Shown here piece by piece: positions 18,926 to 27,468 of a DNA stretch of 64,000 nucleotides; the first letter of the stretch is position 1, and each line of letters begins with the position of its first letter. Source of the DNA: Bog-756 sp963769905 (GTDB taxonomy: Bacteria > Actinomycetota > Acidimicrobiia > Acidimicrobiales > RAAP-2); contig CAVYNG010000002.1 of the NCBI GenBank assembly GCA_963769905.1, forward strand, positions 868,001 through 932,000, read 5' to 3'. Below the pieces are notes generated by a model. It was not told the origin of the DNA, searched no databases, and saw only the letters and a program-made list of their open reading frames with translations. The position numbers and the translations under genes were made by a program.

Positions 18926-20284
18926 TCAGGCGCGCAGCAGCTCTGCCACCCGGAACGCCAAGTCGAGCGCCTGGCGCCCATTGAGCCGTGGGTCGCAGGC
19001 GGTGGTGTACCGCTCGTGGAGCTGGCCCTCCACGATGTCCTCCACTCCGCCGAGACACTCGGTCACGTCGTCGCCGGTCAGCTCCACGTGGAGGCCGCCC
19101 GGCCAGGTGCCGACTTCGCGGTGCGCGCGGAAGAACGCGGTGAGCTCGCCGACAATGTCGTCGAAGCGACGCGTCTTGCGGCCTCCGTCCGAGGTGAAGG
19201 TGTTGCCGTGCATCGGGTCGCACACCCACACGACCGGGTGGCCCTCCTCGCGCACTGCGCGCAGCAGCGGCGGAAGGACCGTGCCGGCCGCCTCGACGCC
19301 GAGTCGTGTAATCAGTGTGAGCCGTCCCGCGATCCGCTCGGGATCGAGCCGCTCGCACAGCGCGAGGACCTCGTCCGGCGTCGCCGACGGTCCGATCTTG
19401 CATCCCACCGGGTTGTGGACGCCGGCGAGGAACTCGCAGTGCGCGCCGTCGCGCTGGCGAGTCCGCTCGCCCACCCAGAGCATGTGCGCGGAGCAGTCGT
19501 ACCAGTCGCCGGTCAACGAGTCCCGGCGGGTCAATGCCTCTTCGTACTCCAGGATCAACGCTTCGTGACTCGTCCAGAAGTCGACTTGGTGGAGCGAGTC
19601 CTCCGAGAGGAGGTCGATGCCGCAGGCGGCCATGAACCGGAGCGCGCGGTCGATGCCCTCGGCGATGTCCTCGAACCGCTGGCCCTCGCGGGAAGACGCC
19701 ACGAACTCCTGGTTCCAGCCGTGGACCTGGCTCAGGTCGGCGAAGCCGCCCTTGGTGAACGCCCGCAACAGATTGAGCGTGGACACCGACTGGTGGTACG
19801 CGCTCACCAACCGCGAGGGATCGGGCACGCGGGCGTCGGCTTCCGGCGCGTCGTCGTTGACCATGTGGCCGCGGAAGGACTCGAGCACCTGGCCGCCGAC
19901 CTCCTCGGTCGGGGAGCTCCGGGGCTTGGCGAACTGGCCGGCGATCCGGCCGACCTTGACCACCGGCACGCCGGCCCCGTAGGTGAGCACGACGGCCATC
20001 TGGAGGATCAACTTGAGCTTGTCCCTGATCGCGTCGGCGCTGAACTCGGAGAACGACTCTGCGCAGTCCCCGGCTTGGAGCACGAAGGCCTGACCGCTCG
20101 CCGCGTCGGCGAGGGCCGAGGTCAGATGGCGGGCCTCACCCGCGAACACCAGTGGCGGAAGCCCGGCGAGCTGGGCATGGACGCGCTTGAGCTCGCGCTC
20201 GTCGGGCCAGACGGGTTGCTGGGCGGCCGGTCGCGACCGCCAGGAGTCGGGCGCCCACGCAGCGTCTGGAGGGGGTGTCGCCAC
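18926..20284 (-). CDS. aroG: Class II 3-deoxy-D-arabino-heptulosonate 7-phosphate synthase
   Basis: 452 residues, the class II (plant/mycobacterial-type) size. Diagnostic segments include FVLQAGDCAESFSEF, VKVGRIAGQFAKPRS, HMLWVGERTRQ, VGCKIGPSATP and VWVCDPMHGNT, with metal-binding Cys, His, Glu and Asp residues. It condenses PEP and erythrose 4-phosphate in the first shikimate step. The start GTG 20284 lies 6 nt from a TACGCT box (minus strand), implying a leaderless mRNA. It is divergent from the LLM gene. Confidence 0.95.
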   Translation of the reverse strand: MATPPPDAAWAPDSWRSRPAAQQPVWPDERELKRVHAQLAGLPPLVFAGEARHLTSALADAASGQAFVLQAGDCAESFSEFSADAIRDKLKLILQMAVVLTYGAGVPVVKVGRIAGQFAKPRSSPTEEVGGQVLESFRGHMVNDDAPEADARVPDPSRLVSAYHQSVSTLNLLRAFTKGGFADLSQVHGWNQEFVASSREGQRFEDIAEGIDRALRFMAACGIDLLSEDSLHQVDFWTSHEALILEYEEALTRRDSLTGDWYDCSAHMLWVGERTRQRDGAHCEFLAGVHNPVGCKIGPSATPDEVLALCERLDPERIAGRLTLITRLGVEAAGTVLPPLLRAVREEGHPVVWVCDPMHGNTFTSDGGRKTRRFDDIVGELTAFFRAHREVGTWPGGLHVELTGDDVTECLGGVEDIVEGQLHERYTTACDPRLNGRQALDLAFRVAELLRA

Positions 20285-20290
20285 CGCTAC

Positions 20291-20296
20291 AGCGTA
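20291..20296 (-). promoter_or_regulatory. TACGCT -10 box for the DAHP synthase gene
   Basis: On the minus strand TACGCT is followed by 6 nt and the GTG start at 20284, the same layout as proA and orn. Confidence 0.5.
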
Positions 20297-20309
20297 CGAC
20301 CTCGGGCCC

Positions 20310-20315
20310 TAGGCT
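20310..20315 (+). promoter_or_regulatory. TAGGCT -10 box for leader ORF and LLM gene
   Basis: TAGGCT ends 6 nt before ATG 20322, which opens a 7-codon ORF (MLPSGMR, stop 20343-20345). The LLM gene starts 7 nt later. It lies 13 bp from the divergent DAHP-synthase box. Confidence 0.45.
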
Positions 20316-20352
20316 CGTGCCATGTTGCCGTCGGGGATGCGCTGAGGCGCGA

Positions 20353-21282
20353 GTGCCTCCATTCCGTTTCGGAGTCCAGCTGTCACGGGCGCCGTCGGGG
20401 CGCGCGTGGCGCGATCTCGCACGGCGGATCGAAGAGCTCGGCTACTCGACGCTGTTCGTGCCCGACCACTTCGAGGACCAGTTCGGTCCTCTGGTCGCGC
20501 TGACCGTGGCCGCGGAGGCCACCTCGACGTTGCGGGTGGGCTCGCTCGTCTTCGGCAACGACTACCGCCACCCGGTCGTCCTGGCGAAGGAGATCGCCAC
20601 GCTCGATCTCCTCTCGGAGGGACGAGTGGAGTTCGGCCTCGGCGCGGGGTGGATGACCACCGACTACGAACAGGCCGGGATCGACGTGGATCCACCGTCG
20701 GTGCGGATCGACCGGATGGCCGAGAGCCTCGAGGTGATGAAGGCCCTCTGGTCGACGGGCGGGTGCACCTTCGCCGGCAAGCACTACCGCATCGACGGCG
20801 CGATCGGCGAGCCGCGACCCTACCGGCAGCCGCACCCGTCGATCGTGGTCGGAGGCGGAGGGCCACGGGTGCTCGCTCTGGCCGCGCGCGAGGCCGACAT
20901 CGTCGGTGTGAACCCGAGCCTCGCCGCCGGTGTCGTCGGCCCCGAGGTCCTCGCGACCACCACACCGGCCGCCTACGACCAGCGCCTCGAGTGGGTTCGC
21001 ACCGCGGCCGGCGATCGCTTCGACGACCTAGAGCTCCAGTGTCTGACCTTCGTCGTCCAGATCGTCGCCGACCGCGACCAAGCCGTCGCGCGCCTGGCCC
21101 ACGCACTCTCGGTCCCCGCCGAGCACGTCGCGGGCTCGCCCATCGCGCTGATCGGCACGACCGAGCAGATCGCGGAGACGCTGCGCGAGCGCCGCGAGCG
21201 ATTCGGTTTCTCCTACGTCGTGGTGCACGAAGCGGAGATGGAGGCGCTCGCGCCGGTGGTGGCGGAGCTGACCGGGACCTGA
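20353..21282 (+). CDS. LLM-class F420-dependent oxidoreductase
   Basis: 309 residues with the luciferase-like TIM-barrel pattern: FRFGVQLS, FVPDHFEDQFGPLVAL, TSTLRVGSLVFGNDYRHPVVLAKEIATLDLLSEGR-type core and GAGWMTTDYEQAGI. It resembles the F420-dependent subgroup rather than FMN luciferases. The start GTG 20353 puts FRFGVQ at the N-terminus, as is usual. A 7-codon ORF from a promoter box ends 7 nt upstream and may feed ribosomes to this start. The substrate is unknown. Confidence 0.87.
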   Translation: MPPFRFGVQLSRAPSGRAWRDLARRIEELGYSTLFVPDHFEDQFGPLVALTVAAEATSTLRVGSLVFGNDYRHPVVLAKEIATLDLLSEGRVEFGLGAGWMTTDYEQAGIDVDPPSVRIDRMAESLEVMKALWSTGGCTFAGKHYRIDGAIGEPRPYRQPHPSIVVGGGGPRVLALAAREADIVGVNPSLAAGVVGPEVLATTTPAAYDQRLEWVRTAAGDRFDDLELQCLTFVVQIVADRDQAVARLAHALSVPAEHVAGSPIALIGTTEQIAETLRERRERFGFSYVVVHEAEMEALAPVVAELTGT

Positions 21283-21283
21283 G

Positions 21284-21877
21284 GTGGGTCCTCGGCACGA
21301 GCGCGTCGGGCTCTTCGGCGGGACCTTCGACCCGATCCACCGAGCGCACCTCTCCGTCGCGGAGTCGGCACGTGCCGCGCTGGGGCTCGACCGGGTGCTC
21401 TTGGTGGTGGCCAACCAGCCCTGGCAGAAGGAGGACGGCCCGGTCGCGCAAGCCGAGGATCGCTACGCGATGGTCGCGGCCGCAGCCCGGGAGTGGCCAG
21501 GCCTCGAAGCGTCGCGGATCGAGATCGAGCGTGGGGGGCCTTCCTACACCGTCGACACGGTGCGCGAGCTGAAGGCCCGCGATCCCGACGTCGACCTGGT
21601 CCTCATCGTCGGCTCCGACGTGGCCGCGCAGCTCCCTACGTGGAAGGAGGAGCCGGTCCTTCGCGAACTGGTGACCCTGGCGGTGGTGGGCCGCCCGGGC
21701 GCCGAGTCACCGGCGCCCGCCGGCTGGCGGGTGGTCGAGGTCCCAGTCGCCCCGTTCGACGTCTCGAGCACCGAGCTCCGGAGGCGCCTCGGCGCAGGTC
21801 AGCCGGTGGAGGACCTGGTCCCCGATGCCGTGATCCGTTGCATCGAGCACCGCGGTCTGTACGCTACGAGGAGATGA
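21284..21877 (+). CDS. nadD: Nicotinate-nucleotide adenylyltransferase
   Basis: 197 residues. The nucleotidyltransferase motif GGTFDPIHRAHL and the C-terminal SSTELRRRL identify NadD, which adenylates nicotinate mononucleotide in NAD synthesis. GTG 21284 begins 1 bp after the LLM stop. The stop overlaps the next ORF (ATGA), and rsfS follows, matching the conserved nadD-rsfS neighbourhood. Confidence 0.95.
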   Translation: MGPRHERVGLFGGTFDPIHRAHLSVAESARAALGLDRVLLVVANQPWQKEDGPVAQAEDRYAMVAAAAREWPGLEASRIEIERGGPSYTVDTVRELKARDPDVDLVLIVGSDVAAQLPTWKEEPVLRELVTLAVVGRPGAESPAPAGWRVVEVPVAPFDVSSTELRRRLGAGQPVEDLVPDAVIRCIEHRGLYATRR

Positions 21878-22242
21878 TCGTCGGGATGAGGCCACCCGCA
21901 TCAGGCCCGGGGACACCCGCATCCGATCCCGATCCGGCATCCGATCCCCATTCGGCCGAACGGCCTCTTCCGTCGGAGCCCGACGGGACCCGCCGCACGT
22001 TGAGAGCGGCCCGACGCCGCCGTCGCCAGCTGACCCTGGTCTGCGCGCTGGCCATCGCGGTGTGCCTGGCGCTCACCGTCCTCGTCGTCGACCTCGCCCG
22101 TGACCGCGCCCCCTCGTCGACCGCGGGTGCACCGCTCCTCGTCGCCGCAACGGGAGGCCCGATGGTGCTCTCCGCCGTTTCTCCCACACCGAACACCCCG
22201 AACACCCCGGACGCCGCGGCGTCCGAAGGAGGTATCCGTTGA
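21874..22242 (+). CDS. Small single-span membrane protein, unknown function
   Basis: 122 residues. The first 50 are Pro/Ser/Asp/Arg-rich, one hydrophobic span follows (QLTLVCALAIAVCLALTVLV), then a short Pro/Thr/Ala-rich tail. A GAGGAG sequence precedes ATG 21874, which overlaps nadD (ATGA); the stop overlaps the rsfS start (TTGA). In many actinobacteria a LytR-type gene occupies the slot between nadD and rsfS, but this protein has no LytR domain. I do not recognise it. Confidence 0.65.
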   Translation: MIVGMRPPASGPGTPASDPDPASDPHSAERPLPSEPDGTRRTLRAARRRRRQLTLVCALAIAVCLALTVLVVDLARDRAPSSTAGAPLLVAATGGPMVLSAVSPTPNTPNTPDAAASEGGIR

Positions 22243-22637
22243 TCTCGACCAGCTCGACCCCGACCGTCGACGACGCCGCCCGAGGGCTGCCTGCAGGATG
22301 TGTGGCCGCCGCCCGGGCGGCCGGCGCGAAGTCGGGTGAGGACACGGTCGTCCTCGCGATGGGCGAGCTGCTCGGCCTCACCGACGCCTTCGTGATCACG
22401 AGCGGTCGGAACCCGCGGCAGGTGCGGACCATCGTCGAGGAGGTCGAGCGCCAGGTGAAGGCGGACGCGGCGGTGTCGCCGCTCCGGATCGAGGGCGCCG
22501 CGGACGCCCGTTGGGTACTCATGGACTACGGGGACTTCCTGGTGCACGTGTTCTTGGAGGAGGCCCGCGAGTTCTACGACCTCGAACATCTCTGGAGCGC
22601 GGCGCCGCGCATCCCCTGGGACGGCGCGCCGGGCTGA
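22239..22637 (+). CDS. rsfS: Ribosome silencing factor RsfS
   Basis: 132 residues. ITSGRNPRQVRTIVEEVE, WVLMDYGDFLVHVF and REFYDLEHLW are typical of RsfS, which binds L14 and blocks subunit joining during starvation. The start is TTG 22239: a perfect AAGGAGGT (22227-22234) sits 4-5 nt upstream and the TTG overlaps the previous stop, so the unusual codon is well supported. Confidence 0.94.
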   Translation: MISTSSTPTVDDAARGLPAGCVAAARAAGAKSGEDTVVLAMGELLGLTDAFVITSGRNPRQVRTIVEEVERQVKADAAVSPLRIEGAADARWVLMDYGDFLVHVFLEEAREFYDLEHLWSAAPRIPWDGAPG

Positions 22638-22651
22638 GCGCCCGGGGAAGT

Positions 22652-23248
22652 TCAGGAAAGAGGGGCCACTGGTGCGTAGAGGGTCCGGTTGACCGGGCCC
22701 GACGCCTGGACTCCGCTGGCAGTCGGGACCTCGATGGGCTGACCGGCGATCTGGAAGGCGACGCCGGAGATCCCCGGCTGCTGCGTGGCGGTGAAGACCA
22801 CCTGGGCGACTGCGAGGGTCTGGTCGGGACCGACCACCTGGACCGGGTTGCTCGCGAAGTCGACGGTCGCGATCCCGTTGGAGACCGTGGCGGTCACCTG
22901 GGGATGTGTGCTGGTCAGGAACGTCTGGAGCCCCGCCGCCGACTCGGCCGCCGTCGGTCCGTCGAGGAGGGCGGCGAGGATCTGGGTGAGGTTCGCCGGC
23001 ACCGGGACGTCGCGGGTGACCTGCTGCAGGTGCGCTCCGCCGACCGCGAGGAAGATGGTCTCGGTCACTCCGACCGCTGGTGGTGGCGCGACGGTGGTCG
23101 ACGGCGAGGGGTTGAGGAGGTGGAAGGGCACGTCCACCTTGGCGATCACCGTCGGGGCACCACCGCTCGGGATCCCGCACGCCGCCGACGCGGCGGTCAG
23201 CGCCAGCAGGGCGCCGACCGCCACTCGGAGAGCCACACTCGGCCTCAC
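22652..23248 (-). CDS. GerMN-domain lipoprotein in the lpqB position
   Basis: 198 residues. A signal peptide ends in the lipobox-like SAAC (Cys24), predicting a lipoprotein. The remainder is one GerMN domain (ILAALLDGPTAAESAAGLQTFL, VTATVSNGIATVDFASN). The start ATG overlaps the histidine-kinase stop. In mycobacteria the third gene of the mtrA-mtrB operon is lpqB, a GerMN lipoprotein that also has a beta-propeller; that part is absent here. A role in modulating the sensor kinase is inferred from this context. Confidence 0.82.
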   Translation of the reverse strand: MRPSVALRVAVGALLALTAASAACGIPSGGAPTVIAKVDVPFHLLNPSPSTTVAPPPAVGVTETIFLAVGGAHLQQVTRDVPVPANLTQILAALLDGPTAAESAAGLQTFLTSTHPQVTATVSNGIATVDFASNPVQVVGPDQTLAVAQVVFTATQQPGISGVAFQIAGQPIEVPTASGVQASGPVNRTLYAPVAPLS

Positions 23249-24846
23249 GACGCCACCTCCTCGGTCGGGCCCGCGCCGTCCTCGACCACCTCTCTCCCGC
23301 CCTCCGCCCCGTGTGCCTCGAGAGGCAGCTCGACGACGAACCGGTTGCCGCGGCCGGGCGCGTCCTCGCTCCAGACCTTGCCGCCGTGAAGCCGCACGTG
23401 CTCGGCGACGAGGGAGAGCCCGAGGCCGGTCCCGTGGCCGGACTCACGTTGGCCGGCCCGGCTCCCCCGGTAGAAGCGTTCGAACAAGTGCTGGCGCTCG
23501 AGCGGCGGGATGGTCGGGCCCCGGTCCTCGACGACCACCCGGATGGCGCTCGGTTCCTCGCCGGTGCCGTCGGCGGCGGGCCAGCGCTCGACGACCACCC
23601 GGCTCACACCCCCTGCGTAGAGGGTGGCGTTGTCGACCAGGTTGGTCATCACCCGTTCGAATCGCCGCTTGTCGACCCGCAGCCGGAGGCCGTCCACCCC
23701 GGGGCCCACCTCGACCGGGAAGGGAGCGACCCGAGGCCGGTCGTCGCCGGCCGCGGGCGCCGAGGCCGAAGACGAGGGCGTGACCGCTCGGACGACCAGC
23801 TCGCGCGGATCGACCTCTTCGAGGGAGAGTTCGGCCGAACCGGCGTCGAAGCGGGAGATCTCGAGCAGCTCGTCCACCATCCTCGTGAAGCGGCGGAGGT
23901 CCGCGTCGAGGAGGTCGAGGGCGCTCTGGGCCCTCTCGTCGAGCTCGCCACGGTGGGCTTCGAGGACCCCGACGGTCGCCGAGAGGGTCGTGAGCGGTGA
24001 GCGGAGCTCGTGGCTCACGTCGGACGTGAAGCGGGCTTCGCGCTCGATGCGGTCCTGGAGATTTGCGGTCATCCGGTTGAAAGCCGCGGCCAGCTCCTCG
24101 AGGTCGACGTCGTCTCCCGCGTCGACGCGGGTGTCGAGCTGACCGCCGGCGATCGCGACGGCCGCGTCGGTGATGTCGGTGAGTGGGCGCAGCGCTCGAG
24201 AGCTCGCCCACCGTCCGAGCGCCGCCCCGGCGAGCGTGGTCACGAGCGCCGCCGCGGTCAATGCGAAGGCCAGGTCACGGAGCGTTCCGGCGAGCTCGGC
24301 CAGCGAGAAGACCTCGAAGTAGGTCGAGCGCACCGCGGGGAGCGGCACGCCGATCACCAGTTCAGGAGTGCCGGCGAGGACGAAGAACTGGGAGGCCGGG
24401 GCGCCCGAGAGCACCCGTCCCCGCTCCGCTGCGGGGATCGCACTCTGTCCGACCGAGATCGACGTCGCGTACCACTGCCCGCCGGTGTAGAGCACCGACA
24501 AGGAACCGGGCAGGGTGTCGACCGAGCCGATCAACTCGCTGACCTCGGTGCCCGGGGCGCGCAGCGCGCTCTGCACGAGCGAGGCGTTGGCGAACGCCTG
24601 CCGCTGCACGGCGGACTCGCGGTCGCTGAGCAACGTCTGGCGCGCGGTGAAATAGGTGATACCGGCCATGAGGGTCGAGAGCACGAACGCCCCGATGGTG
24701 AAGGCGGCGGTGACTCGCGCCCGCATGCCGAGCCGGCGCGACAGCCGGGTCCGCTGTCGGCGCGTCCGGCCTCGAGTGAACAGAGAGAGTCCGCGGTGCG
24801 GTTGGTCCTCGCGCGCGGCGGGCTCCTCTTCCCGAGGCATTGTCAC
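23245..24846 (-). CDS. mtrB: MtrB-like sensor histidine kinase
   Basis: 533 residues. Two membrane spans (about 45-67 and 193-213) flank an extracytoplasmic sensor loop. HAMP follows, then the HisKA box DVSHELRSPLTTL with the phospho-acceptor His279, then the ATPase domain (LVDNATLYAGG, VEDRGPTIPP, HGTGLGLSLVAEH). It presumably phosphorylates the MtrA-like regulator whose gene it overlaps by 4 bases. The arrangement regulator-kinase-GerMN lipoprotein matches mtrAB-lpqB, which links cell-wall homeostasis and division in actinobacteria. Confidence 0.87.
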   Translation of the reverse strand: MTMPREEEPAAREDQPHRGLSLFTRGRTRRQRTRLSRRLGMRARVTAAFTIGAFVLSTLMAGITYFTARQTLLSDRESAVQRQAFANASLVQSALRAPGTEVSELIGSVDTLPGSLSVLYTGGQWYATSISVGQSAIPAAERGRVLSGAPASQFFVLAGTPELVIGVPLPAVRSTYFEVFSLAELAGTLRDLAFALTAAALVTTLAGAALGRWASSRALRPLTDITDAAVAIAGGQLDTRVDAGDDVDLEELAAAFNRMTANLQDRIEREARFTSDVSHELRSPLTTLSATVGVLEAHRGELDERAQSALDLLDADLRRFTRMVDELLEISRFDAGSAELSLEEVDPRELVVRAVTPSSSASAPAAGDDRPRVAPFPVEVGPGVDGLRLRVDKRRFERVMTNLVDNATLYAGGVSRVVVERWPAADGTGEEPSAIRVVVEDRGPTIPPLERQHLFERFYRGSRAGQRESGHGTGLGLSLVAEHVRLHGGKVWSEDAPGRGNRFVVELPLEAHGAEGGREVVEDGAGPTEEVAS

Positions 24847-25520
24847 ACCGCCAGCTTGTAGCCCATCCCCCGTACGGTGAGGATGAACTGGGGGTTGGCC
24901 GGGTCAGGTTCGACCTTCGTGCGGAGCCGGCGCACGTGGACGTCGACCAGGCGGCCGTCACCGAAGTAGTCGTAGCCCCAGACTCGCTCGAGGAGGTGCT
25001 CACGGCTCAGCACCTTGCCGGGGTGGTCGGCGAGCTCACAGAGGAGCCGGAACTCGGTGCGAGTGCAGTGGACCTCCTCGCCACCGCGGCGGACGACGCC
25101 GGCATCTGGCTCGATCTCCACGTCTCCGAAGCTGAGCGAAGCGGGGCCGGAGTCGTCGGAGCGCGATCTCCGCAACAACGCCCGGATGCGGGCCGCCAGC
25201 TCCTTTGCGACGAACGGCTTGGTCACGTAGTCGTCTGCGCCGGCCTCCAGCCCCGCGACGACGTCGTGGGTGTCGGTGCGGGCCGTGACCATGATGACCG
25301 GGACGGTGCTGTGGCGCCGGAGGTTCCGGCAGGTCTCGAACCCGTCCATCCCCGGAAGCATCAGGTCGAGGAGCACCACGTCCATGGGCGCGCCGGCCAC
25401 CTGGTCGACGGCTTCCTCCCCGGTGCTCGCCTCGTCGACCGCGTAGCCCTCGTCCTCGAGGGCAAGTCGCATCGAGGAACGGATCCGCTCGTCGTCCTCG
25501 ACGATCAGAATGCGGCTCAT
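24843..25520 (-). CDS. mtrA: MtrA-like OmpR-family response regulator
   Basis: 225 residues. The receiver domain has the acidic pocket VEDDER, phospho-acceptor Asp52 in LLDLMLPGMDG and the conserved Lys in YVTKPF. The C-terminal OmpR/PhoB winged helix ends RTKVEPDPANPQFILTVRGMGYKL. High similarity to MtrA-type regulators is evident from the motifs and operon partners. The start ATG 25520 lies 6 nt after a GAAAAT sequence (25527-25532, minus strand), a possible -10 box. Confidence 0.88.
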   Translation of the reverse strand: MSRILIVEDDERIRSSMRLALEDEGYAVDEASTGEEAVDQVAGAPMDVVLLDLMLPGMDGFETCRNLRRHSTVPVIMVTARTDTHDVVAGLEAGADDYVTKPFVAKELAARIRALLRRSRSDDSGPASLSFGDVEIEPDAGVVRRGGEEVHCTRTEFRLLCELADHPGKVLSREHLLERVWGYDYFGDGRLVDVHVRRLRTKVEPDPANPQFILTVRGMGYKLAV

Positions 25521-25571
25521 CGACCGATTTTCCCATGGCCGCCCGCGAACCGCGCGAGCGGCCGGTCCGGG

Positions 25572-27251
25572 TCAGGAATTCAGCCAGATCTGGGAGCACC
25601 ACACCGCGCCGGTGATGAAGCCGAAGGCCGGCTGACCGGCCGGGGTGGTGGGGTTGTTGAAGTTCTGCACCTTGGGCTGCGCCCCGATCGACCACACCGC
25701 GCGATCGGTCCAGATGTAGGGGATGTCGGAACCGATGAGCTTGTTCACCTGCTGGTAGGCGGCGACTCTGGCCGACTGCTGTGCCGACTGGCGTCCCTGG
25801 AGGAGCGCGGTCTCCATCCCCGGGTCGGTGTTGCGGGCCATGTTGATGGAGAACACCGAGTTGATCTGCGTGGGGCTCCAGAAGATGTAGTTGAGGTCCG
25901 GGTTGATGGCCCCGAACTGCCTCCATACCTGGGCCTGGAATTTGCCGAGGAGCGCGGTGTTGATGATCTGGGCCTGCTCGATCGGGCTGAGGCTGACGGT
26001 CATCCCGACGTTCTGGAACTGCTGCTGGAGGTACTCCGCGATCTTTGTGGTGGTCGGGTCCGGCACGTGGTTGAGGGTGAAGGTGACCGGATGGCCGGTC
26101 TCCGAGGCGACCTGCTGTACGAGTTGCTTTGCCTTCGTCGGGTCGTACGAGGGATATCCGTTGTCGGCGAGGTAGTAGGGGGAGCCTTGGACGAAGGGCC
26201 CGTTCGAGGTCGGGTTGACGCCGGAGTCGATCACCTGGACGTACTGGGCCGAGTCGACGGCCATCGCCGCGGCCTGCCGGACTTTCAGGTTGTTGAACGG
26301 TGCCTCCGAGAGGTTGAGCAGGACGCAGCCCATGTCCGGTTCGCCGGCGACCTTGGACGAGTCGTCGATGTAACCGAGGGAGCTGTCGGCTCGCAGGCTC
26401 TTCGTCACGTCGGAGGTCGAGGTGTGGATGATGTCGACGCTGCCGGACATGAGACTTGCCAGCAGCTGGTTGCTGTCGGGAATCGGCTTGTAGGTGATCG
26501 AGTCGAGATAGGGGAGCCCCGACCGCCAGTAGTGAGGGTTCTTGGTGGCGGTGAAGTGGTCGTTCGGGGTCCAGCTCTGGAAGACGAAGGGCCCGGTGCC
26601 GATCGGGTTGGTCTGGCTCCCCGTGCTCAGCCAGTTGGGCTCGGCGATGAACGCCAGCTGGCCGCCGATGCCGCCCGCCAGGTAGTAGTCGAACGGGACC
26701 CACGCCGACTTCATGTTGACGGTCAACACGAGCGGGCTGGTGACGTTGACCGAGTCGATGGTGGTGACGGCAGGGCCGGTGAGGCCCGACGCCTTCTGCT
26801 GTTGGAGGTTCGCCGCGACGGCAGCGGCGTCACACGGCGCGTTGTTGTGGAACATCAGGTTCGGCCGCATGGTGATGGTCCACTGCGTGTAGTCGGCGTT
26901 CGGGGTGATCGACTGCGCCAGGTAGGGCTGGACCGATCCGTCGGCGGCCAGGATGGCGAGGGGATCGAAGACCGTGCGCGCATAGAGGATGCCGGTGGTG
27001 TCGAACGTGCCCTGGGTGGTGCTGAAGCCCTTCTCCTCGGCCTCGGTGCCGAAGATGAGCGTGCCGCCCGGCTTCGGTGTCGCGGTCGAGACACCGTTCG
27101 GGTGGGTACCGGTACCGGTGCCCGACGCTCCCGAGTTCGAGCCCGAGCTGCAGGCCGCGAGCAGGCCGCCCGAGGAGCCGATGGCCGCGAGGCCGACGCC
27201 GGTGGCGGCCCCACGGGCCAAGAACGAGCGGCGGTCGATTCGATCAGACAT
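25572..27251 (-). CDS. ABC transporter substrate-binding lipoprotein, family 5
   Basis: 559 residues. The N-terminus combines a twin-arginine motif (RRSFLARGAA) with a lipobox (LLAAC), predicting a Tat-exported lipoprotein. The body matches peptide/nickel-type SBP_bac_5 proteins: GGTLIFGTEAEEKGF, TMRPNLMFHNNAP, IGTGPFVFQSWTPNDHF. No permease or ATPase genes flank it, so it may be an orphan. I set the start at ATG 27251, preceded by the Shine-Dalgarno AAGGGGG; the frame is open far upstream but without homology. Its substrate is probably a peptide, but this cannot be fixed from sequence. Confidence 0.85.
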   Translation of the reverse strand: MSDRIDRRSFLARGAATGVGLAAIGSSGGLLAACSSGSNSGASGTGTGTHPNGVSTATPKPGGTLIFGTEAEEKGFSTTQGTFDTTGILYARTVFDPLAILAADGSVQPYLAQSITPNADYTQWTITMRPNLMFHNNAPCDAAAVAANLQQQKASGLTGPAVTTIDSVNVTSPLVLTVNMKSAWVPFDYYLAGGIGGQLAFIAEPNWLSTGSQTNPIGTGPFVFQSWTPNDHFTATKNPHYWRSGLPYLDSITYKPIPDSNQLLASLMSGSVDIIHTSTSDVTKSLRADSSLGYIDDSSKVAGEPDMGCVLLNLSEAPFNNLKVRQAAAMAVDSAQYVQVIDSGVNPTSNGPFVQGSPYYLADNGYPSYDPTKAKQLVQQVASETGHPVTFTLNHVPDPTTTKIAEYLQQQFQNVGMTVSLSPIEQAQIINTALLGKFQAQVWRQFGAINPDLNYIFWSPTQINSVFSINMARNTDPGMETALLQGRQSAQQSARVAAYQQVNKLIGSDIPYIWTDRAVWSIGAQPKVQNFNNPTTPAGQPAFGFITGAVWCSQIWLNS

Positions 27252-27454
27252 GTTCCCCCTTAGGACCGGCCCGTCGACCTCCGTCGCCGGGGCTCGTGCC
27301 AACTCGTCGCCGGTTGCCGTCCCTTGGTGACCGGATGGTCCGCTCGAACGGCACGACCTGCCACATGATCCCCTGACGTTAGCTCTCGCGTGCTGGCCGC
27401 GGGAGGGACGCGGCACCGTCCGCGGACGGATGCCCGACCATCGGGGTTCGCACC

Positions 27455-27460
27455 GATACT
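27455..27460 (+). promoter_or_regulatory. GATACT -10 box for xerC
   Basis: GATACT ends 8 nt before the GTG start of xerC; no Shine-Dalgarno is present. The same hexamer and spacing precede the PBP2 start at 1735. Confidence 0.42.
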
Positions 27461-27468
27461 GTTCTTCC

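Noticed and set aside
17171..20503. 1,110-codon plus-strand frame over the GH25-like and DAHP-synthase genes
   Set aside because: It is the mirror of two well-supported minus-strand genes and shows no domain of its own.
24840..27263. 807-codon plus-strand frame opposite mtrA and the substrate-binding gene
   Set aside because: Low-complexity mirror frame; the minus-strand proteins carry clear family motifs.
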